From Bacteroidales bacterium (GTDB taxonomy: Bacteria > Bacteroidota > Bacteroidia > Bacteroidales > UBA932), in contig JAEDMF010000013.1 in assembly GCA_016303175.1 (NCBI GenBank), positions 1-18,849 of the forward strand: a stretch of DNA of 18,849 bases, in the 5' to 3' direction. The notes beneath the pieces are model-generated. The model had not been told where the DNA came from and did not search any database. It worked only from the letters and a program-made list of their open reading frames with translations. Positions 1 to 7,020 of this stretch are shown piece by piece (position 1 is the first letter of the stretch; every line of letters begins with the position of its first letter). The position numbers and the translations under genes were made by a program.

Positions 1-60
1 GGCAAGTACATTCTCGTCCAGAAAGGCAAGAAGAATTATTTCATAATCAATGTGAAATAA
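1..60 (+). CDS. C-terminal end of an upstream gene, unidentified (partial)
   Basis: An open frame runs from the first base to a TAA at 58-60 and gives 19 residues ending KNYFIINVK. The next gene, rbfA, starts two bases after this stop, so the two are almost certainly co-transcribed. The fragment is basic and hydrophobic, as in a terminal beta strand. In Bacteroidales a class I SAM-dependent methyltransferase with a THUMP-like C-terminus is sometimes found before rbfA, but 19 residues are too few to claim that here. Function is left open. Confidence 0.5.
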   Translation, partial: GKYILVQKGKKNYFIINVK

Positions 61-61
61 T

Positions 62-409
62 ATGGTTGAGAAGGAATCCACACGCCAGCTCAAGGTGGCC
101 TCCCAGCTCCAGAAAGATTTGGCGGAGATAATAAGGCTCAAGGGAATGGCTCACTTTGGGGGAGCTCTTGTCAGTGTCAGCGGAGTAAAAATCAGCCCTG
201 ACCTCTCTTTTGCAAAGGTTTACGTGAGCATCTTCCCTTCCGCCAAGGCTGAAGCGGTTATGCAGACTCTTGCGGAGGAGGTACGCGCCATCCGTGGTGA
301 ATTGGGCCAGCGGATTGCCAAGCAGTTCCGCATAGTGCCCGAGCTAGCTTTCAGTCTGGACAGTTCTCTTGACTACGTGGAGCACATCGACCAGTTGCTC
401 AAAAAATAA
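62..409 (+). CDS. rbfA: 30S ribosome-binding factor A (RbfA)
   Basis: The protein has 115 residues, the normal size for RbfA. This small KH-fold protein binds the immature 30S subunit and helps late 16S rRNA processing, with a known role in cold adaptation. The sequence shows the family signatures: a basic N-terminal helix with a QLQKDLAEII-type segment, the central strand-turn VSGVKISPDLSFAKVYVSIF (about residues 38-57), and the C-terminal FSLDSSLDYVEHIDQLL segment (about 97-113). The ATG lies two bases after the preceding stop, and the TAA shares a base with the ATG of the following permease gene. This is tight operon packing with probable translational coupling. No Shine-Dalgarno is visible, as is usual in Bacteroidota. 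Confidence 0.93.
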   Translation: MVEKESTRQLKVASQLQKDLAEIIRLKGMAHFGGALVSVSGVKISPDLSFAKVYVSIFPSAKAEAVMQTLAEEVRAIRGELGQRIAKQFRIVPELAFSLDSSLDYVEHIDQLLKK

Positions 410-1617
410 TGCGCCTGCCGTTCTTCATAGCGGGACGCTATCTCTTTGCCCGCAAATCGCACAATGTCATCAACATCGTTTCCCTGATAAGCGCGGTGGG
501 GATGGCGGTGGGAACGGCGGCCCTTATAATCATTCTTTCTGTTTACAACGGTTTCGATTCCCTGGTGAAGTCCATGCTGGGTGCAGTTGAGCCGGACCTT
601 GCAGTTGTCCCTTCGTCAGGCAAGTTCTTCGTGCCCGATTCTCCCGTGTATGACAGCCTCTATAGGGATGGACGCATACTCAATATGTGCACCGTCCTGC
701 AGGACAATGTCTTCGTATGCTATGACGGACGGCAGGGGACAGCCCTGGCGCGCGGCGTGGATCCAGTGTACGAACAGGAGAGCCCCGTTGCGGACTGTGT
801 TGTGAGCGGAGAATTCCGACTTCATACCGGAGAAAGGCCTTGGGCGGCTGTAGGCGCCGGTTTTGCCTCCCGTATGGGCATCAACGTGCGTTTTTCCGCT
901 CCCTTGGAATTGTATTGTCCCGACAAGGACGCGGTCCTGTCTGTCGTGAATCCTCTTGCCGGAGTGAACAGCGTCGAAATATGGCCCTCCTGCATCGTTG
1001 CGGTGAATTCCGGAGTGGACAACAATTTGGTCATACTCCCGAGGGAGGTTATGTGCTCTCTTCTCGGATGCACGGAAGAAGTTTCCTCCGTAGAGTTGCG
1101 TTTTACGCAGCAAACCCCTTCCAAGGAGCGCCGACGTTTCAAGAAATGGCTCGCGGCGCAGCTCGGCCCCGATTTCAAGGTGATGGACCGGATGGAGCAG
1201 AATCCCCAACTCTACAAAATGCTCCGCTATGAGAAGGCCGCCGTGTGGCTGATAATGCTCTTTGTCGTGCTGATACTCTGTTTCAGCATTTTCGGCAGCC
1301 TATCAATGTTGATAATAGAGAAAAAGGAAGACCTTGGGATATTGCGCTCTATGGGCGCTTCAAAAGCTCTTGTACGCCGTTCCATGGTGCTTGAGGGCTG
1401 GCTGATTACCCTTCTGGGTATGGCGGTGGGTGTTGTGTTGGGCGTCGGAATATGTCTGCTGCAGCAGTACTGCGGCATAGTGAAGATGCCGGGCAATTTT
1501 GTTGTGGACGCATATCCTGTATTGTTGGACTGGGGCGATGTAGCATTCTCTGTCATAATGATTTCCGTACTTGGCTATTTAGTTGCTTTGATACCTTCTT
1601 CGCGCTTGAAACAATAG
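409..1617 (+). CDS. ABC transporter permease, FtsX/LolC-LolE type
   Basis: A 402-residue inner-membrane protein with the MacB/LolE layout. TM1 is at about residues 20-44, followed by a large periplasmic domain (about 45-275), then three C-terminal TMs (about 279-303, 329-352 and 378-395). Right after TM2 the motif EKKEDLGILRSMGAS (about 304-318) is the coupling helix that contacts the ATPase in FtsX-family permeases. By family, the likely role is lipoprotein release from the inner membrane (LolC/E) together with a LolD-type ATPase. No ATPase gene is in the window, so the partner must be encoded elsewhere. The start codon overlaps the rbfA stop by one base. Its 3' end appears to contain the promoter of the next gene. 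The fold is certain. The Lol substrate is inferred from the family and from similar gene order in other Bacteroidales. Confidence 0.85.
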   Translation: MRLPFFIAGRYLFARKSHNVINIVSLISAVGMAVGTAALIIILSVYNGFDSLVKSMLGAVEPDLAVVPSSGKFFVPDSPVYDSLYRDGRILNMCTVLQDNVFVCYDGRQGTALARGVDPVYEQESPVADCVVSGEFRLHTGERPWAAVGAGFASRMGINVRFSAPLELYCPDKDAVLSVVNPLAGVNSVEIWPSCIVAVNSGVDNNLVILPREVMCSLLGCTEEVSSVELRFTQQTPSKERRRFKKWLAAQLGPDFKVMDRMEQNPQLYKMLRYEKAAVWLIMLFVVLILCFSIFGSLSMLIIEKKEDLGILRSMGASKALVRRSMVLEGWLITLLGMAVGVVLGVGICLLQQYCGIVKMPGNFVVDAYPVLLDWGDVAFSVIMISVLGYLVALIPSSRLKQ

Positions 1618-1635
1618 TTTTTTTATTTATCTTTG
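1605..1635 (+). promoter_or_regulatory. Bacteroidota-type promoter for the BY-kinase gene
   Basis: TATCTTTG at 1628-1635 matches the -7 consensus TAnnTTTG exactly. CTTG at 1605-1608 is 19 nt upstream and fits a weak -33 TTTG box. The promoter overlaps the last codons and stop of the permease gene. Only 8 nt separate the -7 box from the ATG at 1644, so the predicted transcript starts about 4 nt before the start codon. Confidence 0.55.
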
Positions 1636-1643
1636 CAGACGAT

Positions 1644-4124
1644 ATGGAAAACCAAAATGATAAATCAGTGCAGAACCGCTTGCAGACTACCGGTGAGGAA
1701 TTGAAGAAAAGCATCTTCATTTACCTTGCAAATTGGAAGTGGTTTGTGATTTCTGCCATCGTGTGTCTGGGAATAGGCTATTTCGTAGTGCTCAAAAAGG
1801 TTCCCTCCTACACCCGTTCAGCATCAATAATGATGAAGGATGACAAGAAAAGCGGCAACTTTTTTGGAGATCTCAACGAGTCCTTTTCCCGTATAGGATT
1901 GAGCGGCGGCAGTTATAATGTCATAAACGAGATGAATGCCCTGAAGTCCCCCCTGATTGTGGAGGAAGTGGTACGCAGGATGAATCTCCAGCAGTCATAC
2001 ACGATGACAAGCCGTTTTTATGACAAGCCTCTCTATGGTTACAACAACCCCGTGAATGTGCAGATGCTGGATGTTTCGGACGGTCACGCCGCAGCTATGT
2101 CCCTGTCGCTCCGGGACGAGAATGCTTTCACTGTTACCCGCATTGCATTCCGGGGAGAGACTTTCAAGGTGAACATTGAGGGTGCCTGCGGCGATACCCT
2201 GGATACTCCCGCTGGCAGGGTTCTGGTGAAGCGAGCCACTTCGGTCGCTCCGTGGGAAGGAGACATAAATATGTATCTTACCTCTGTAAAGAGTGCCACA
2301 ATGTCCTGTATGGGCCGTCTGGGCGTGGAACTTGAGGACAAGAACGCCACCGTGGTCAACATAACCTACAGCGATGTGTCCGTGCAGCGCGCCGATGATT
2401 TCATCAATATGCTGATAGGCGTGTACAACGAAAAGTGGATTCGCGACAAGAATCAGGTGGCAGTCAGCACTTCTGCCTTCATCAACGAGCGCCTTGCCTA
2501 CATCGAGGCTGAGCTCGGCGTTGTGGACAAGGATATCTCCTCCTACAAGTCGGCCCACCTTATCCCCGACATCCAGTCAGTGTCAAACCTGTATATGTCC
2601 CAGGCTACTCAGGCGGAGGCTACCCAGGTTCAGCTCAATAACGAAATCTATATGGCCCGGTATATCAGGGACTACCTGACTGAGGGCGACGAATTCAAGA
2701 TAATACCTGCGCTCAGCGGCATCAGCGACGCCACCGTCGGCGCCCAGATAGCCAAGTTCAACGACCTTCTCATAGAGCGCAACAAGGTGCTTTCCAACAG
2801 TAGTGAGAACAGCCCGGTGGTGCAGGATATGGATGCTACCCTGAAGGTTATGAAGGGCGCCATCATTTCCTCCATCGACAATGAGGTGAAACTGCTCGAG
2901 CAGCGCATCCGCTCCCAGCAGCAGTACGGCTCCAAGGCAACTTCCCAGATTGCCTCCAATCCCGAGCACGCCCTCCACCTGCTGGATGTGAGCCGCCAGC
3001 AGAAAGTAAAGGAGGCTATTTATATGTTCCTTCTGCAGAAGCGTGAGGAGAACGAGCTTTCACAGGCATTCGTAGCCTACAATACCCGTCTCATAGCTCC
3101 TCCCAGCGGTAGCGACGCTCCCACCGCCCCCAATAAGATGCAGATTTTGCTCATAGCTTTCGTACTTGGACTGGCAATACCTTTTGCCGTTATTTATGTC
3201 ATCAATCTGCTTGATACCAAGGTCAAGGGACGCGAGGACCTGGTCGGCGTGCTTTCAATGCCTTATTTGGGGGAGGTTCCCCTGTATGTTGACAATGAGA
3301 AGAAGAGGAGGGGATGGTCTGCGACGAGTCGCTACAAGAGGAAACTGAAGAAGGGCCTGCCGACAAGCCAATATGACGTAGTCAAGAGCGGCAGCCGTTC
3401 TCTCATCAATGAGGCATTCCGCGTGCTGAGGACCAACATCGAGTTCCTCTCCGGCGACGGCCAGGGCAATGTCGTGGCCATCACATCTTATAATATCGGT
3501 TCGGGCAAGTCCTTTATATCCAGCAACGTAGGCCGTTCTTTCGCAATCAACGGAAAGAAGGTTCTCATTATCGACTGCGACCTCCGCAAGGCAACTGTAT
3601 CCAAGCACTGGGGCTCTCCCAATGTCGGATTCAGCAATTATCTCGCCGGTCAGAAAATGGAACTTGAGTCCCTTATTGTCCACTCAAAGGATGTAGCCGG
3701 GTTGGATTTGCTCCCCGTGGGAGTAATACCTCCCAATCCTGCCGAACTGATTTCAACGGACCGTTTCTCGGAGGCCGTGTCTGCTCTGTCCAAACAGTAT
3801 GATTTGGTTATCCTCGACTGTCCTCCCGTGGATATCGTTGCAGATACCTCCATAGTACAGCGCTCTGCTGACCGTACTTTCTTCGTAATCCGTGCGGGAT
3901 TGTTCGAGAAGAGCCTGCTTTATGGCCTGGAGAGAGAGTATGAGTCTGGCAAGTTCAAGAACCCGGCCGTGATTCTCAACGGTACCACAGCATCCTATGT
4001 GGACAAGTATAGCAACCGACGTTACGGCTATCACCGTTATGGCTATGGGCGCAGAGGCTACGGTTACAGCTACAGTACTTATGGTTCCAATGAAGAATTA
4101 TCCGAATACCTGAAGGAAGACTGA
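1644..4124 (+). CDS. Polysaccharide co-polymerase with BY-kinase domain (Wzc-like tyrosine autokinase)
   Basis: An 826-residue inner-membrane protein expected to control chain length and export of capsule or exopolysaccharide. Order: cytoplasmic N-terminus, TM1 (about 33-51), a long periplasmic Wzz and coiled-coil region, a proline-rich stretch before TM2 (about 501-521), then the cytoplasmic kinase. The kinase shows Walker A SYNIGSGKS (615-623, Lys622), Walker A' VLIIDCDLR (640-648), and Walker B LVILDCPPVD (721-730). The tail, 784-826, carries 11 tyrosines among Gly and Arg, the usual autophosphorylation cluster. The frame is open back to 1452, but that extension lies inside the permease gene and across the promoter. 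ATG 1644 leaves a normal Wzz N-terminus, so I chose it. No Wza-like exporter, phosphatase or glycosyltransferase lies nearby, so its polysaccharide locus is elsewhere or beyond the window. Confidence 0.9.
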   Translation: MENQNDKSVQNRLQTTGEELKKSIFIYLANWKWFVISAIVCLGIGYFVVLKKVPSYTRSASIMMKDDKKSGNFFGDLNESFSRIGLSGGSYNVINEMNALKSPLIVEEVVRRMNLQQSYTMTSRFYDKPLYGYNNPVNVQMLDVSDGHAAAMSLSLRDENAFTVTRIAFRGETFKVNIEGACGDTLDTPAGRVLVKRATSVAPWEGDINMYLTSVKSATMSCMGRLGVELEDKNATVVNITYSDVSVQRADDFINMLIGVYNEKWIRDKNQVAVSTSAFINERLAYIEAELGVVDKDISSYKSAHLIPDIQSVSNLYMSQATQAEATQVQLNNEIYMARYIRDYLTEGDEFKIIPALSGISDATVGAQIAKFNDLLIERNKVLSNSSENSPVVQDMDATLKVMKGAIISSIDNEVKLLEQRIRSQQQYGSKATSQIASNPEHALHLLDVSRQQKVKEAIYMFLLQKREENELSQAFVAYNTRLIAPPSGSDAPTAPNKMQILLIAFVLGLAIPFAVIYVINLLDTKVKGREDLVGVLSMPYLGEVPLYVDNEKKRRGWSATSRYKRKLKKGLPTSQYDVVKSGSRSLINEAFRVLRTNIEFLSGDGQGNVVAITSYNIGSGKSFISSNVGRSFAINGKKVLIIDCDLRKATVSKHWGSPNVGFSNYLAGQKMELESLIVHSKDVAGLDLLPVGVIPPNPAELISTDRFSEAVSALSKQYDLVILDCPPVDIVADTSIVQRSADRTFFVIRAGLFEKSLLYGLEREYESGKFKNPAVILNGTTASYVDKYSNRRYGYHRYGYGRRGYGYSYSTYGSNEELSEYLKED

Positions 4125-4128
4125 CAAA

Positions 4129-4160
4129 TTGGCATACTTCCCGTTTCGGAATACTATTTG
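4129..4160 (+). promoter_or_regulatory. Weak candidate promoter for htpG
   Basis: TACTATTTG (4152-4160) resembles TAnnTTTG with one extra base. TTGG at 4129-4132 stands 19 nt upstream in the place of a -33 box. If real, transcription would begin near 4165, at the base of the hairpin described next. The extra base and lack of other evidence make this tentative. A heat-shock-specific promoter of unknown sequence is an alternative. Confidence 0.25.
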
Positions 4161-4162
4161 AT

Positions 4163-4204
4163 GAATTCTCTGCCGTAATGATTTAATGTTATGGCAGAGA
4201 ATTT
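4163..4204 (+). promoter_or_regulatory. Long hairpin enclosing the htpG start codon (candidate RNA thermometer, attenuator or operator)
   Basis: Bases 4164-4174 are perfectly complementary to 4193-4203 (11 bp). The stem continues inward through G4175-U4192, U4176-A4191, A4177-U4190, A4178-U4189, U4179-G4188 and G4180-U4187, and outward with G4163-U4204. This gives 18 pairs, 14 of them Watson-Crick, closed by the 6-nt loop AUUUAA. The htpG AUG (4191-4193) is fully paired. Five T residues (4202-4206) lie at the 3' foot, so the structure could also act as an intrinsic terminator for the upstream gene or as an attenuator. At DNA level it could be a dyad operator. It does not match CIRCE as I know it. 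The dyad is seen directly. Its role is inferred. Confidence 0.55.
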
Positions 4205-6053
4205 TTCAAAAAATGGCAAAATAGGTGTTACCACAGAGAACATCTTTCCTGTAATCAAAAAATTTCTGTATTCGGACCACGAGATTTTCCTGAGGGAACT
4301 TGTGGCAAATGCGATTGACGCTACCCAGAAGGTGAAGGCTCTTGCTTCAAGCGGTGAGCTCGGCGGCGAATTGGGCGACCTGTCTGTCCGCGTGGAACTT
4401 GACGAGGCGGCAAAGATCCTGAAAATCAGCGACAGCGGTATAGGTATGACTGCAGAGGAGGTTGACAAATATATCAACCAGATTGCTTTCTCTTCGGCAG
4501 GCGAGTTCCTCGACAAATATAAAGACAAGATCGGCTCAATCATAGGTCACTTCGGCCTGGGCTTTTATTCCGCCTTTATGGTGTCAGACAAAGTTACCAT
4601 CGACACCCTTAGTTGGAAGGAAGGTTCCAAGGCAGTAAGATGGATTTGCGACGGCTCACCCGAGTACACACTCGAAGACAGTGACAGGACCGGGCGCGGC
4701 ACGACCATAACCCTCCATTTAGATGAGGATGCGTCGGAGTTTGCCTCCAAGAGCCGCATTAGCGCCCTGCTTGGCAAGTACTGCAAATTCATGCCCTTCC
4801 CCGTCGTGTTCGGCAAGAAGACCGAATGGAAGGACGGTAAGGAGATAGAGACGGCAGAGGACAATGTCATCAACAACATTGACCCCATCTGGACCAAGAC
4901 CCCCACTTCTTTGACGGAAGAGGACTACAGTAAGTTCTATCACGCCCTTTATCCTATGGAGGACGATCCCATGTTCCACATCCATCTCAATGTGGATTTC
5001 CCCTTCCATTTGTCCGGTGTGCTCTATTTCCCGAAAATCAAGGAGAGGATGGCGATAGACAAGAACAAGATTCAGCTCTATTGCAACCAGATGTTCGTGA
5101 CGGACCACGTGGACAATATTGTGCCCGACTTTTTGACCTTGCTGCACGGTGTGATTGATTCTCCCGACATCCCCCTGAATGTATCCCGCAGCTATCTCCA
5201 GAGCGATGCCAACGTGAAGAAGATATCTTCATTCATCACCAAGAAGGTTGCTGCCAAGCTTGAGGAGATTTTCAAGGAGAATCGCGCAGATTTCGAGGCT
5301 AAGTGGGACAATATCAAGCTTTTCATCGAGTACGGTATGCTGACCAATGAGGAGTTCTGCGAGAAGGCGCTGAAATTTGCTCTAGTGAAGAACGACGCCG
5401 GCAAATACTATGCGCTCCAGGAGTATAAGGATGCTGTCAGCGCAAACCAGACAGACAAGGACGGCAATGTGGTGTGCCTTTATGCCACGGATTTGCAGGC
5501 ACAGTACAGTTATATCGAGGCCGCTAAGGCCAAGGGCTACGACGTTCTGCATATGGATTGTGAACTGGATGCACATTTTGTCAATCTGCTTGAGACCAAG
5601 ATGGAGAAATGCCGTTTTGCCCGGGTGGATTCCGACAACGTGGAGAACCTTATCAAGAAGGCGGATGAAATCAAGCCTGAACTCTCGGAAGATGACAAGA
5701 AGTCGTTGGATTCTCTCGTGAAGGCCGCTCTGCCTGCCGAAGGCTATGAGTTCGTGGTGGAGGCCCGCAATCTGGGCGAAAATGAGGCACCCGTGCTTCT
5801 TACCCAGACAGAGTTCATGCGCCGTTATCGCGAGATGAGCAAGATGGGCGGCGGCTTCAATTTCTATGGTCAGATGCCCGAATCTTACAACGTAATCGTC
5901 AATATGGAGCACCCTCTGGTCAAGAAGTTCTGGGAGAGCAAGGATGAAACCCTCATCAAACGTCTGTGCTCACTGGCCCTGCTCGGTGCCGGCCTGCTCA
6001 AGGGCAAGGAGCTGAGTGACTTCATAAAGAATAGCTACGAACTGCTCGGTTAG
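4191..6053 (+). CDS. htpG: Molecular chaperone HtpG (bacterial Hsp90)
   Basis: A 620-residue cytosolic ATP-dependent chaperone. The N-terminal GHKL ATPase domain is complete: FLRELVANAIDA with Glu36, Asn40 and Asp43; ISDSGIGM with Asp81; the lid SSAGEFLDKY (101-110); GHFGLGFYSAF (119-129); and GRGTTITLHLDED. The middle domain carries the NVSR segment, whose arginine is the likely ATP-contacting residue of the family. The C-terminal dimerisation domain runs to the end without a eukaryotic MEEVD tail. Length is close to E. coli HtpG. The N-terminus carries about six extra residues (MAENFS) before the conserved KNGKIGVTTENIFP stretch. No other in-frame ATG is close, so the start inside the hairpin is the likely one. 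A terminator follows at 6075-6111. Expected to be heat-inducible. Confidence 0.95.
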   Translation: MAENFSKNGKIGVTTENIFPVIKKFLYSDHEIFLRELVANAIDATQKVKALASSGELGGELGDLSVRVELDEAAKILKISDSGIGMTAEEVDKYINQIAFSSAGEFLDKYKDKIGSIIGHFGLGFYSAFMVSDKVTIDTLSWKEGSKAVRWICDGSPEYTLEDSDRTGRGTTITLHLDEDASEFASKSRISALLGKYCKFMPFPVVFGKKTEWKDGKEIETAEDNVINNIDPIWTKTPTSLTEEDYSKFYHALYPMEDDPMFHIHLNVDFPFHLSGVLYFPKIKERMAIDKNKIQLYCNQMFVTDHVDNIVPDFLTLLHGVIDSPDIPLNVSRSYLQSDANVKKISSFITKKVAAKLEEIFKENRADFEAKWDNIKLFIEYGMLTNEEFCEKALKFALVKNDAGKYYALQEYKDAVSANQTDKDGNVVCLYATDLQAQYSYIEAAKAKGYDVLHMDCELDAHFVNLLETKMEKCRFARVDSDNVENLIKKADEIKPELSEDDKKSLDSLVKAALPAEGYEFVVEARNLGENEAPVLLTQTEFMRRYREMSKMGGGFNFYGQMPESYNVIVNMEHPLVKKFWESKDETLIKRLCSLALLGAGLLKGKELSDFIKNSYELLG

Positions 6054-6074
6054 GAGGCTTTGAGATTCAGAATG

Positions 6075-6111
6075 GCGAGGCTCGTCGTAGAAGGCGGGCT
6101 TCGCTTTTTTT
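6075..6111 (+). terminator. Rho-independent terminator of htpG
   Basis: GCGAGGC (6075-6081) pairs with GCTTCGC (6098-6104), seven pairs including one G-U, with a 16-nt loop. Seven T residues follow (6105-6111). It lies 22 nt after the htpG stop and faces the convergent nadE gene. Read on the other strand it has no T tract, so it looks one-directional. Confidence 0.65.
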
Positions 6112-6135
6112 GTCTTGTTTTGTCGTGGGCTTGCG

Positions 6136-6912
6136 CTATTCCTTCGGTTTGAAGGCGGGCATAGGCAGCAGCTTGTGCAGGTTGGAGCTGTGCAGGCGGT
6201 CGATTTTGTCGCGTTTCAGCCCTTCTGCCTCGTTGTTGTGCACATAGCCCTCCGGAGCCTTCCCGCTGCGTATGTATATGTCCAGCTCGCTGTAAGTAAA
6301 TCCGAGCTTTTCTTCGTCCGGACAACTATGGGGCAGACCGTCGTCCGGGGTCTTGTGCACCCATTCGTAGGGCAGGCCGAGATGGTCTCCGATTGCCAGA
6401 ACCTCCGTTACCGTCAGATTTGCCAGCAGGGACAGGTCTCCTGCGCCGTCGCCGAACTTGGTGGCATAGCCTATCCAATCCTCCGACAGGTTGCAGGTGT
6501 TGATTACCCTCGCGTTGTTGCTCTGTCCTATGGCATAAAGGGTGGCCATACGTATGCGCGGCGGAATGTTCTGCACGCTTGCCTTGTTGAGTTCCGCTCC
6601 TGCCTCTTCCATACTTTGCAGAAGTCCGGTGCAGGCCGCTCCGATATTGACTCTGAACATTTTGATTCCGAGAGCTCGGCATATCAGGTCCGCGTCGTTG
6701 AGCGACTGGTTGTCCTGGGGCATACTCACCCCAATGACTCTGTCAGGGCCTAATGCTCTGCATAGCAGGGCCGCGGAAACGGTGGAATCCTTGCCTCCGC
6801 TCATTCCGAGCACGGCCTTGCTGTCTTCTCCGGCCTGTGCGAAATAGTTCCGGCACCATTCTATCAGGTCTTCCGTCACCTTTGCCGCGTCAAATTTGTA
6901 GTTGTTTCCCAT
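6136..6912 (-). CDS. nadE: NH3-dependent NAD+ synthetase
   Basis: A 258-residue cytosolic enzyme that amidates nicotinic acid adenine dinucleotide to NAD+ using ATP and ammonia, the last step of NAD synthesis. The PP-loop SGGKDST is at residues 38-44. The substrate and dimer region NLSEDWIGYATKFGDGAGDL has the typical TK.GDG..D motif. A C-terminal DEEKLGFTYSELD segment is also characteristic. There is no N-terminal nitrilase-type glutaminase domain, so ammonia rather than glutamine is the expected nitrogen donor. The frame extends to a TTG at 6957, but this lies in the predicted -7 box. ATG 6912 gives the standard N-terminus. The gene is convergent with htpG and divergent from the sugar-kinase gene. 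It supplies NAD to NADH users such as the nqr complex in this window, though it is not in that operon. Confidence 0.9.
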   Translation of the reverse strand: MGNNYKFDAAKVTEDLIEWCRNYFAQAGEDSKAVLGMSGGKDSTVSAALLCRALGPDRVIGVSMPQDNQSLNDADLICRALGIKMFRVNIGAACTGLLQSMEEAGAELNKASVQNIPPRIRMATLYAIGQSNNARVINTCNLSEDWIGYATKFGDGAGDLSLLANLTVTEVLAIGDHLGLPYEWVHKTPDDGLPHSCPDEEKLGFTYSELDIYIRSGKAPEGYVHNNEAEGLKRDKIDRLHSSNLHKLLPMPAFKPKE

Positions 6913-6954
6913 AGTATTGATAGTTTTTAAGTTTCTTGTCCCTGAAATCTGTTG

Positions 6955-6962
6955 CAAAGATA
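6955..6962 (-). promoter_or_regulatory. -7 box of the nadE promoter
   Basis: On the minus strand this reads TATCTTTG, an exact TAnnTTTG match, followed by CA as in many Bacteroidota promoters. Transcription would start near 6950, giving a leader of roughly 38 nt before ATG 6912. I see no convincing TTTG -33 box at the expected spacing. Confidence 0.5.
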
Positions 6963-7005
6963 GTCAGCTTTTTGATGAAATGACCCTGATTTTCGCAGAC
7001 TTTGC

Positions 7006-7013
7006 TAACTTTG
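7006..7013 (+). promoter_or_regulatory. -7 box of the sugar-kinase promoter
   Basis: TAACTTTG matches TAnnTTTG exactly and ends 7 nt before the ATG at 7021, so the predicted transcript has about 3 nt of leader. The -33 region is weak (CCCTGA near 6984-6989). It lies back-to-back with the nadE promoter, with 43 bp between the two boxes. Confidence 0.45.
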
Positions 7014-7020
7014 TCATAAT

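Noticed and set aside
1452..1643. 64-residue N-terminal extension of the BY-kinase frame
   Set aside because: It lies within the permease gene and across the predicted promoter; ATG 1644 gives the normal Wzz start.
4018..4080. Repeat-like run of TAC/TAT, GGC/GGT and CGN codons
   Set aside because: It is the coding sequence of the Tyr-rich tail, not a DNA repeat array or CRISPR; there are no regular spacers.
6115..6753. 212-codon plus-strand open frame after htpG
   Set aside because: It is antisense to nadE, which has intact PP-loop and synthetase motifs.
6913..6957. TTG start for nadE giving 15 more residues
   Set aside because: The TTG falls inside the predicted -7 box, so it would not be transcribed; ATG 6912 fits the family.
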